Source: Apricaphanius iberus (lineage: Eukaryota > Chordata > Actinopteri > Cyprinodontiformes > Aphaniidae). From it: a stretch of 64,000 nucleotides of DNA. Positions 24,801-36,800 of this stretch are shown piece by piece. The notes under the pieces are model-generated. The model had not been told where the DNA came from. It made no database searches and saw nothing but the letters and a program-made list of their open reading frames with translations. Both the position numbers and the translations under genes were made by a program. Numbering within the stretch: the first letter of the stretch is position 1; the number at the start of each line of letters is the position of its first letter. The stretch covers positions 248,001 to 312,000 of the forward strand of contig JAPXFQ010000916.1 of the NCBI GenBank assembly GCA_028564705.1. The letters run 5' to 3'.

Positions 24801-27800
24801 CATTTATGCATAAAAAACAGATATTTAAGGCTACCTGCACACAGGTCCTCTATCAATGTCATTGAAACAATCTCCATGTCTATGGCAGTAATCAACATAA
24901 GTTTGGCAAGGTCCAACACACTGCCATACACCATTACTGATCTCAGCAGTGTAGTTGGCAAACTGGGAGCAGTTTACAAAAGTCTTCAGGTCTGTAATGT
25001 CTGATAATGAAAATGACCATTAATTTGGTGCTGATATAGTCTTGAAATAATTATTTACTGACATACAGGGAAAACCTACTTGTGATCAGAGGTGTATCCA
25101 GGCTGACTCCATTAAACGACACATGACTCTCAAAAATCTGAGAAATATTGTGGAGGTTCATTGTGTCATTTAAGATATCAGTCAGCACACGATCAAGCTG
25201 ATTGTTGAGAAACTGTATGTGTGTTTGGTTGTTTTGATAGTTGTACTGAACCACGCTCTCTGAGACAACGCTTCCACTCCTGTTGCCATAAAATTAGAAA
25301 AAATGTCTATTAAAGAGAAAAATCCTGCATTTCATTTTAAAACTCAGCAAATAATAGCTAATTATTATCATGTAATTTCTGCTGAATACATACATTAATT
25401 TCATAACTTTTAAAGCTTTATAGGCTTCTGGGTCTGCTTTTTTGGACAGTGCTTCCAGCTGAAAGACAGATGATGCAACTTATGGTTCTGCACACTGATT
25501 AACAAACCTCATACTAATTAAAGAAATACTTCCTGTAGCAAATCTTGAAATCATGACAAATTAAATGTAATGCTCAGAATACTTCAAAAAGTTGCTACCT
25601 CTGGTTGTAGTTTCTTGATGAATGCCATAGATTCAGGTGAACCTAAATTATTAAAAGCATCCTGAAATTCAATAAAGATTTCCAAAGTAATATTTGCGTT
25701 TCGAGTCGGCAGGGCTTCTCTGTCTGAAAAATAAAAATAAAAATCATTACATTTTTACTGTACAAATTTTAATGATAAATCCCAAAAACCTGGAAAATGT
25801 ACCCAAACATTAAAGTAATTCACATCATTCAAACTGGCCCAGGTGAACAAACTTTTTTTTTAAAGTGAAAAATTGATAAACCAGGCAGAACAGATGTTAT
25901 GATAATAGAAAACTATTTTAATGCCAACTTTACAAATAATATTTCAACTTAAAAAATAGTTATTATAAATTTATAAGAAATATATTTTTACTTTTAAATT
26001 AAATAATAAATTAAATTATCTAACTTTAACATCAGATGTAATCAGTCTGGGGATGAATCATCTTACCAATCTGTGGAGCTATGATATTTTCACCAAAAGA
26101 ACAGAGATTTCCGAAGATAAACCCTTGACATTGGCACTGACAGGCTCCAAGAGTCACATTAAAGAAGCAGGTTCCACCAATACACCGACAATCTGTACAC
26201 TGAAGTGTTGTAGACAATGTTGACACAGGGGCAACAGTATTTGAAAAGGGCCCAGCAGAAGATGTTGCCTCACTGACAGTTGTGTTTTCACTGAAGGCTT
26301 TTGAGGTGACTTCAGTCATGGCAGCTGACGGTGTTGGTGAAGATGTTCCAGGACTTAGACTTGATTGTTCTGCTGTTTTTGTGTCAGTTGTAGCAACAAA
26401 AGTAGATTGTGCCATAGGCATTGTTTTAGGGGGGGGTGTGGCATGACTTTTAGATGTAGGACTTGAATTTAAAGCAGTTGGGGAAGTTGGTTTAAACAGA
26501 CTGCTTGTCATAGTTGATTTTATACTTGCTGAAGATTGTGATTGAGCCTTTATAGTCATCGATGTGTAGAAAATGGATGTTGATTTAGACTTGGTGGGTA
26601 GGGTTGTTGAAGTCAGCTGGGTGGCTGTTTCTGGAGAGTTTGAAGATATATTAGATTTTGTTGTAGCTTTACTACTGATCGGAAGATGAGTTGTGGTGAA
26701 TGGTGATACAGTTGATTGAACATTATCTGGGGATGTTGGTGTTAATGTTTTTCTGTGATATGTTGTTGTTGATTGAGTTAACTTTGGATTTGGAGAAGTC
26801 AATGTTTTTGTGGACATAAACAAAGAATCTGTGGATAGGGCTAAAGTTGAATCAGTAGTGTGAGAAGCAGTATTGGAAGTTGAAATATAGGAGGATGCTG
26901 CGATTTTGGTGAAAAATGTTGATTCAGAATTATCCACGGTATTTGTTGTCCTTCCTCCATTTGAAGTTCGATTTGATGTCAATGAAATTTGTTGTGTTGT
27001 TTCTGTCGGGATTAAAGGTAAAGCAGAAGAAGAATTGTTCTCTGTTTGTGGAAAATGAATTGTAGTTGTACTAGATATAACTGTTTGAGTCTTCTGTACT
27101 GTAGACGTAAGAGGTAAATGAGTGGTTAATGATGTTTTAAAATTATTTATATTGGTTGGCTTGGTCAACTTATTTGTACTAGTCTGCGCTGTTGATGTGG
27201 TACTATATGATATTCTAGTGGGCTTAAAAGTCTTGAAAGATGTAGGTATAGTTTCTGTGGTAGCTGATATCTTTGTTGCAGATGATTCATCACTACTTGT
27301 AAGAACTGACTTTGTTGTAGTTCCACTTAGTGCATATGTAACAGATGATGACTCTGGTGACTGCATTGCTGCTGTATGTGGAAAGGTTGCAGAAGAGGAA
27401 GACTGTATCTCTGTTGCTAAGAACTTTGTTCTAAATGTTTCTTGACTTGCTGGTGAAGTCAATGGGGTAGCTGAAGTGTGAGCTGAAGATGTTAGATGAA
27501 TCTGGGAGGTGAGAGAAGAATGATTTGGGTTTGAGGTATGAATATCGTCTGTCCTTGAGGAGGAAATGGCGATTGTTGCAGTAAATCCATTTGTGATTAG
27601 ATTTGTGGTTGACACTGTTGACTGTACAACTGCTGTTTTTGGAAACGCTGAAGATGAGGTAGAGTGCATATCTGTTGCTAAAGTCGTTGGATGAAATGTT
27701 TCCTGACTCGGTGATGGATGCATAATCGTTGCTGTTTTACTATTATGTGTTGAAGATGTTAAAGGAAAGACAGTGGTCACTGGTAAGGTTTTGGATTGAT

Positions 27801-30800
27801 CCATGTTGGTTGTTCCTTTTAGTCCATTTGTGTTAAATTGGGTAACTGATATGTGAGCAGAAGAGGGAGGAATCGGGGAAGTGATGGAAGGGATATTTAT
27901 ATTTGAGGAGGAGATGGTGGCTTTTGCAGTAAACCCATTTGTGATTAGGTTTTGGGTTGAATCTGTTGACTGTACAATTCCTGTGTGTGGAAAGGTTGCT
28001 GCAGAAGTAGACTGTTTCTCTGTTGCTAAAGACTTTGTTTGAAATGTTTCTGGACTTGTTGATGGATACGTATTTGTTGTTGCTGTTTTACCCCTGTCTG
28101 CAGAAGATGACAAAGGAGAGAGAGTGGTCACTGGTAAGGTTTCAGATTGAGGGACATTTGTAGTTCCTTTTAGTCTGATTGTGGTAAATGCAGTAGACGA
28201 TGTGGGAACTAAAGATGTTTGAGGAATCTGGGAGGTGACATAAGGGACATTTGGATTTGAAGTCTGGATTTCCTCTCCACTAGAAGAGGACAGTGTGGTT
28301 GTTGAAGTCATTCCATTTGTAATTCGGTTTTGGGTTGAATCTGTTGACTGTACAATTCCTGTGTGTGGAAAGGTTGCTGCAGAAGTAGACTGTTTCTCTG
28401 TTGCTAAAGACCTTGTTGGAAGAGTTTCTTGACTTGTCGATGGATACGAAATTGTTGTTGCTGTTTTACCACTGTGTGCTGAAGATGTTAAAGGAAAGAG
28501 AGTGGTCACTGATAGGGTTTTAGATTGATCCATGTTGGTTGTTCCTTTTAGTCCGTTTGTGGTAAATTTGCTACCCCATATATGAGCTGACGATGGAGGA
28601 ATTTGGGAAGTGATGGAAGGGATGTTTGTATTTGAAGTCTGGATGCCCTCTGTACTTGAGGAGGAGAAGGTGGTTTTTGCAGTAAACCCATTTGTGATTA
28701 GGTTTTGGGTTGAATCTGTTGACTGTACAATTCCTGTGTGTGGAAAGGTTGCTGCAGAAGTAGACTGTTTCTCTGTTGCTAAAGACTTTGTTGGAAGAGT
28801 TTCTTGACTTGTTGATGGATACGAAATTGTTGTTGCTGTTTTACCACTGTGTGCTGAAGATGTTAAAGGAAAGAGAGTGGTCACTGATAGGGTTTTAGAT
28901 TGATCCATGTTGGTTGTTCCTTTTAGTCCGTTTGTGGTAAATTTGCTACCCCATATATGAGCTGACGATGGAGGAATTTGGGAAGTGATGGAAGGGATGT
29001 TTGTATTTGAAGTCTGGATGCCCTCTGTACTTGAGGAGGAGAAGGTGGTTTTTGCAGTAAACCCATTTGTGATTAGGTTTTGGGTTGAATCTGTTGACTG
29101 TACAATTCCTGTGTGTGGAAAGGTTGCTGCAGAAGTAGACTGTTTCTCTGTTGCTAAAGACTTTGTTGGAAGAGTTTCTTGACTTGTTGATGGATACGAA
29201 ATTGTTGTTGCTGTTTTACCACTGTGTGCTGAAGATGTTAAAGGAAAGAGAGTGGTCACTGATAGGGTTTTAGATTGATCCATGTTGGTTGTTCCTTTTA
29301 GTCCGTTTGTGGTAAATTTGGTACCCGATATATGAGCTGACGATGGAGGAATTTGGGAAGTGATGGAAGGGATGTTTGTATTTGAAGTCTGGATGCCCTC
29401 TGTACTTGAGGAGGAGAAGGTGGTTTTTGCAGTAAACCCATTTGTGATTAGGTTTTGGGTTGAATCTGTTGACTGTACAATTCCTGTGTGTGGAAAGGTT
29501 GCTGCAGAAGTAGACTGTTTCTCTGTTGCTAAAGACTTTGTTGGAAGAGTTTCTTGACTTGTTGATGGATACGAAATTGTTGTTGCTGTTTTACCACTGT
29601 GTGCTGAAGATGTTAAAGGAAAGAGAGTGGTCACTGATAGGGTTTTAGATTGATCCATGTTGGTTGTTCCTTTTAGTCCGTTTGTGGTAAATTTGGTACC
29701 CGATATATGAGCTGACGATGGAGGAATCTGGGAAGTGATGGAAGGGATGTTTGTATTTGAAGTCTGGATGCCCTCTGTACTTGAGGAGGAGAAGGTGGTT
29801 TTTGCAGTAAACCCATTTGTGATTAGGTTTTGGGTTGAATCTGTTGACTGTACAATTCCTGTGTGTGGAAAGGTTGCTGCAGAAGTAGACTGTTTCTCCG
29901 TTGCAAAAGACCTTGTTGGAAGAGTTTCTTGACTTGTTGATGGATACGAAATTGTTGTTGCTGTTTTACCACTGTGTGCTGAATATGTTAAAGGAAAGAG
30001 TGTGGTCACTGATAAGGTTTTGGATTGATCCATGTTGGTCGTTTCTTTTAGTCTGTTTGTGGTAAACGTTGCATCTGATGTATGAGCTGAAGATGTTGGT
30101 GGAAGCAGGAAGGTGAAATAGGCGATTTTTGGGTTTGAAGTCTGGATGTCCTCTGTTCTTGAGGAGGAGATTGTGGTTGTCACACTGAACCCATTTGTGA
30201 TTAGGTTTTGGGTTGAATCTGTTGACTTTACAACTCCTGTTTGAAGAGTTTCTTGAGTTGTTGATGGATACATAATTTTTGTTGCTGTTTCATCCCTGTT
30301 TGCTGAAGATGACAAAGGTAAGAGAGTCGTTACTGGTAAGATTTTGAAGCGAGGCACATTTGTACTTCCTCTTTAGTCTGTTTGTGGTAAATTCAAGATT
30401 TCAAGTTTAGTATTTCCTTACAGTTACACTTAAAGTCATTGTCTCAATGCTAATTTTCTAAGTACTATTTTGGCTCAGTTTTCTGTTTTGCTCTTGTTTA
30501 AAAATGGGACAAATGACACATGTTTTGTTTTTGATTCAGTATGATTTTTGTAACATTTTTCTTGGGTCCTTCAAAACATATATCTGGTAATCTATTTTGG
30601 CCACAATCTGTAAGCTCAGGTCACACCATTTTCTCACCAACCGAGCTGTATGTATTTTTTGGGAGTTGTAACTTGTCTTTCTAATGGTTGCCATTTATTG
30701 GTTGACGCTACACTGTCAAAAATTTACATAAATAATTTCTGTTTTTAAGCCTTTCATAAAAATGAAATTATGTTTCATTGTTATTTGTCCTATGATATTT

Positions 30801-33800
30801 ATTTATTTGTGCCACTTTTATACTAAATATTTACTTAACAAGCACAGTTTTTTGTTTTTAACTATTTTTTAGTTCCCAACTTAATATTTAGTACCAAACT
30901 AAATATCTAGAAAGAAAATTAAATGTGCAGTTTACTACAGAGCCCCTAAGGGAACATGAGCAAAAAAAAAAGTTTGTTTCTCATGCGCACTACTTACCAA
31001 CTGGCGCTTACCACTAGGTGCAATATGGCAAAAATAGAATACCACGATTTTTCAATTATATTATCACTATTTCGATGGCATTTTTTTAATGATGACTAAC
31101 ATAACTTAAATTACATATTAAAGAAGAGAAACTTTGGATAAATAAATTAATTGAAATTAGGGATAATCAACCCAGTGTTAAAATACTTATTTTAACTCAC
31201 ACTAGATATGATAAAAATGCACTGAAAGTCCTGGGTGAGTTTTTTTTTATATATATATCTTCACTGAGAAATACATCAAGTTTATAAATGTAGTGTACTT
31301 AAATGCAAATATATAACATTTTAATCTGGACTTGTCTAGTAAAATAGAAGACAGAGAACAGACACAAACTAAATTTGGTTTAAAAATATGATATTGAACA
31401 AATAGAATAAAACATAAAATCTTTTAAAATAAAAAATTTTTTTGCAAACATTAATATGTCCAAAACCTAATGTTATAAAAGGTCACACATAAAGCTGCCT
31501 CATATGCCAACATATGTGTTAACAATGTCATGTAAAAACCCAATGGTGCTGCTACTATAAGATAATGAAGGTAGAGTCTAGTGTAGGCAGTCATAATACT
31601 ACAGTAATACTGTGAAGAAAATTCTTCTTCTTCTATAAATTCTAACATATTCTAAATATTCCCTGCAACTCTTTTGCATTCAGCATACAGTACATGTGTG
31701 GAATGGCAGTGTTTGAAAAACAACAATTGCAGCTAGGCAACTCATCGTAGGGAGTAGTTTTGTGATTGTTTCTCCTAGCATTGTGCAAGAAGCACAAGCC
31801 ACCGCTCCTGCTGCAGTAGTCGGCTGTTTTAGCTTTAGCTGCCAGCTAGCTCTAATTGTTTTGTTAGGGATGCCTTCTATTCAAGTGACTAGACAAGTTT
31901 TTGGGGTTACAATAACGTTCTTTGTCATCTGGTGAAAAGCCAAACCAGTTCCATACAATGGGCGAGGAGTTCCACCTCAGAAGAAAATCCTAGTATTCAT
32001 TCTCATCCACGGCTGACACCATACTTGTTTACAGGTTGTACACACAGTCCATTCACAGAGAGGGAGGAAAAGAGTGGAGGCTTCCCTTTGCATACAGAGG
32101 CATAAATACAGCAGCAGAACTGTGAATTGTGATAAAACGATCTTTCAAAAATGACAGATCGTCAGACGTGTAAATTGTAAAACAGTCTTACAGGCACAGT
32201 GTGTAATTTTCGGCCAGTAGGGGGCAGTGCAAACCTAATTATCAAAAGCCTGCGTTATCTGTGTCTTCGAGTAAGAAACTCAACAACGGAGGTCCAACAG
32301 GTGCTATTTTAACGCTCAATTCCCTGAGAATTATCTATTTGCAGCAACATGACGAGCACATCAGTCTCTCTTTCATCGCTTAGAACTAGTGAAGAGGTAA
32401 AAATGTATTTATGTCGAAACTTTTTCGCATTTTGAGGGGAAATCAATGTTTTAATAGCTGGCTTGTTCCTTGCGCTTTGTCCGTCCGGGCTCTTGTACAA
32501 GTAAAGATCGCGTCTAATATGGCCTTCCCCATAAAAGAGGACCTGCACCGATGTATTTTAAAACTGATTTTTAAAGTCATATTTTACAATATCGCCAATA
32601 TTTTTGCAATTAATGTGCTTTATGTAATTATTAATACATAATATTTTAATAGCTATTTTCAAAGATGTGCTGCAAAACCTACACACTGTCACTTTAAGTC
32701 AACATACTGCCCACCTCTACTTGCCACTTAGTAACTCATGCTCATGAGATATTTCTCCGTGTGCACAGCCTGCAGTGCAGCATAAACAGGTCTGCATTTT
32801 GTACTAAAACATAAAACGGAGAAGTGCAGTACTTATTTGATGACATCTGGTAAATTAGGCCATCATGTAAGATAAGGTACTTAAGGTTTAAGCCTCCTAG
32901 CTTTTTCATTTTGTACAGACAACATCCTCAAAAGATTTCAACAGGGGCGATTCTAGGATTGGAGGTTTAGTGGTGCTAAGCGACTAGAGAGCGCTAAGGC
33001 ACGATAAATTCAGCTGTTTTGTACGTTTAAACACACACAACAAGAGACATGATGTTATGGGCAGTCGATTACTTAGTAGCTACTTGTGTTTAATATTGGC
33101 ACATGCATATAACACAAGGTTTGGACAGTCAATGCCTGTAGAAATATAAACTGAATTGAACTTATGGTGCGCTCTATTTACCTCAGAAGTCAAAACTCGG
33201 ACCTGTGTTTGGCGTCACACCCAAGTAAACAGCATTCCAGTTAACGTTGTTGGATAAGTTGGGATTCCAATATGGTGACACCCGGGTAGCCGTAGTTATA
33301 GTACCTCTTAAAAACATTGTTTTAAGCTGTACTTTTTTTATATAAGAACATCCCGTTTATTTGGTTAAGATTAGAGTTGCAGGTGCTAAATGTAAGTTGG
33401 ATTTTAGATGCATTATTACTAGTGTGTATTTTAAAATAATTTTTTCTTCACCACAGCAACTATTGTTAATGTTAGGGGCAGCTATATTGAAAGTCAAAGT
33501 CGGAGCAAAAGACAATATGAAAGTCTGACTTCAGAGGGCGTTATATTTTATTTTTTGCACTCGGAAGTCAGAATTTCCAAGTTCTGAATAGAACTAGAAT
33601 GCACCATTAGACCTATGTCAAGCACATTGGTACAGTTTAGATTCCTTCATACTACCTGATCATCCCCAAAATTTAATCGTTCGTTCCTTGGGCCATTTCT
33701 GACATGTCCTGGATTCTGCATCCAAATCTGTCATCAACTTTGAGTTATTTGGTTAACAGTTTTTCTGCCCTTTATTCTTATTCGTTTTATGTGTGTTGCC

Positions 33801-36800
33801 TTAACATTTAAATTTCCACACTGTGGGATCAATAAATCTGTTCATTCATTCAATAAATTATTCATTCTGAGACAAACAGATGCTGACAAAAACAAAACCT
33901 CTTTTGCATATTTCATTTGGGATTATGATACAATTAATAGTGATCATAAGAAATATCTGTAACATATGAAAGCATTAGAAAACATCTTTAAGATATTTTG
34001 CTTGAAAGAATGCAAAAAGTTCTTTTTTACTGAAAAAACAAAAAAAATAAATGAATAAAAACCGCGAAAAAGCTGAATATAGATAATTTTTTACAGAAAA
34101 TATTTCAATTTTCAATTTTGCTTTTCTGTCAATTTAGTAATAGGTAATGAATTAATAAATACCAATGCAGTGTTTTATTAGATGTTCTGTAGGTACAACT
34201 AGCAACCAAGAGGGCCCAGCTGCAGAAAAAGGTAGCAGACATACCTCAACTCTCCAAGAAACAGTAACTCAATCAAATCCTGTTTGCTTTGTTAAATGCA
34301 CTTTTGCTTTGTTTGGGATTAAAACAATCCTTATCTCTAAACTATTTTTTTTTCTTTGATGTGAAATCTATCTAGTTGATTCAGAAAAAAAAAAATTGTT
34401 TTGTTAAAAAAACTGCCAGTAATAGCCTACAGAAAAACTATCTCTTCTTTTTTCCATCTAGCAATACGCTTCAGTATGATGTAGGTCTAAGTGACAGTAA
34501 CCATATATTGGCATGTATTAACTCGTCATTTACCTAACATCTGCATGCAGCAGCACAGCTCAACTTACACAGTTTGTTTGGTGAAAAAAGCCAAGTTTCT
34601 TGCCATCTGCTGGTTTGCTGAACATACAGCAGAGTCCCGCCTGAGATTCATCCAACGCAATTATGTGTATGATGCGTTTAAAGACGGGTCGGAAAAACAC
34701 ATTATTGCATCAAAACATATTTTCTGTAATTTTTTTTAAGTATTAATTTTTACTGTACCGTACTGTATTTTTTACACTTTTCTGAGGTTTTTTAAAGCAC
34801 ATGAAGTAAAAAAAGATTCTCCAATTTTAGGGGGTGCTCTGCCTTGCTGGGAGTGATGCATTACATAAGTAACAAGTTACAGGAATATATTACTTTTTTC
34901 AGTAACTGAGGAATGTAATGCATTACTTATAAAATGTATAGCAATGTATTAGTAATTATAGTTTCAGTAACTCAAGTTAAAAGCACATTTTAAATCGTGT
35001 TTCCACCAAACTAACGCAGCAGACCAAATCCAATTGTATACTGTAGACCAAGAGCCACCATCCACAGCTGTTGCTCAAAACCAAAACATCAGAGAATCAG
35101 AATGGCTGAGGAAAAGATCCACTACACATTTACACAGTGGCATTATTTGCACCACCTGTGAAAAGATTGTTCAGTCTCAGAAGTCTCATCTTTGTCAAGC
35201 ATCTTTGTGATGAGTACTTTAAGCGCCTTCTTTTGATACAATTTAACAAATCGTGCAAATACACTAGAAACTTGAAGTTTAATCAAATAGTGTTAAAATA
35301 CAGTATTTGTGGTCTCACACTTGTGAAAAAAAATGCAAATTGATAGGTTACAGTGTTTAGAACTCGTGTTTAAGATATTTTGCCAAAAGTAACTTCAAGT
35401 AGTGGAACTCACATTTTTGAAACAGTGGTATGTTATGCAAACATATTAAATTTTTGAGGCTGTAACAAGTCATATATGTTACAGTTTTTTCTAACTTGCC
35501 CAACACTGGTGCTTTGTCTCCATTTGTGGGTGTTGCACCCCCAAAATAGGGCTAGAAATATCTATAGATTTCAAATTGTTAGCATCAGTGTTCTTGAAAA
35601 CAAAAAAAAACAAAAAAATGTATTTGATTGGTGTATAGTTGCTAAAGGGTGGCCCAATTTACATGATGCCTTCCTATATGAATAAATAATAGTGGATGTC
35701 CTCAGCATTATACAAACTACTCTGAAGTTTATGGTTCTTGTCCATAGCAATTTTAAAAACAAACTGACATCCTTGTTTATGCACAAGAACATATTTGCTG
35801 TGCACAAGGTACTAGTGGTTTGCACCAGTTATTATCCGGTGAACATGACAAAGTATCTGGTGAACACCAGTTAATAAGCCTAGTTCGTACTTCTCCATTA
35901 GCAAGTTTGCACCGATGCAGATGTATTGACAGAGATGTTTTTTCCTTATTCTTTTCATCTCTGTGTGTCAGGGTTAAAAAGCAATTCCCTACCAGCACAC
36001 CAAGGCTGCTAACTTCTTCTGCTGGATCTGCCCGCCACTGCTGGGTCAACTAAAGTTTGTTTTCTTCAGCTTGTAAACGCATTCCTTAAAAAAAAAGCTT
36101 TTTTTAAAAAGTGCTGCTCATAGAATACTCTAAAAACACATGTAATTGTGGATATAGCCGCCCACCACTGAAGGAGCTGCTCCGTGCTATCAGAGTCTTC
36201 TGCAAGGGGTAAGAAGTGTTGTCCATCAGGGATGACAGCTTAGCCACCATCCTCCCATCAGTCACCACCGCCACTAAATCCAGAGCGGATCCCAGAACAG
36301 AGCTGGCCCTCTAGATCATTTTGTGTAGTCTTGAAATACATCGACTATAGAGCTCTGTTCTGGTGAACTGATCACTGACTGTTGCTGGACTGACCAGTCA
36401 CAGACATGCACTCTCCGTTCATGGAGATGGAAAATTGGACTCAACGCTGCTCGTCGTTGTGTCTGTGGCAGACAGCTCTTGCATAAACGGATAATGGCGT
36501 TGCGTCTATGCGTTCCGACATAAATGGAGAAGTATAAACTATGCTTAAGTAGTGCACATGAGAAAGTTATTTTTTTGCCCATTCACATTGTCCAACTTCC
36601 TCCTTAGCATGGCAAAGTTCAGCTGAGGCCTGCTAACGAGCCATCTTTTGATTCTGGTGTGTTGAACTAGGGAAACAACTAAAACCTGCAGGATACCGGC
36701 CCCAAAGGCCTGGAGTTGGGGACCCCTGCCTTTGACGTTTAGCAATTTACACATATATTAGCTTTAAACTTAATATTTCACTCATACCTAAATATTAATC

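Noticed and set aside
28610..29932. Four near-identical 65-codon open frames on the plus strand
   Set aside because: They are antisense shadows of the 375-bp mucin repeat and recur only because the repeat does.
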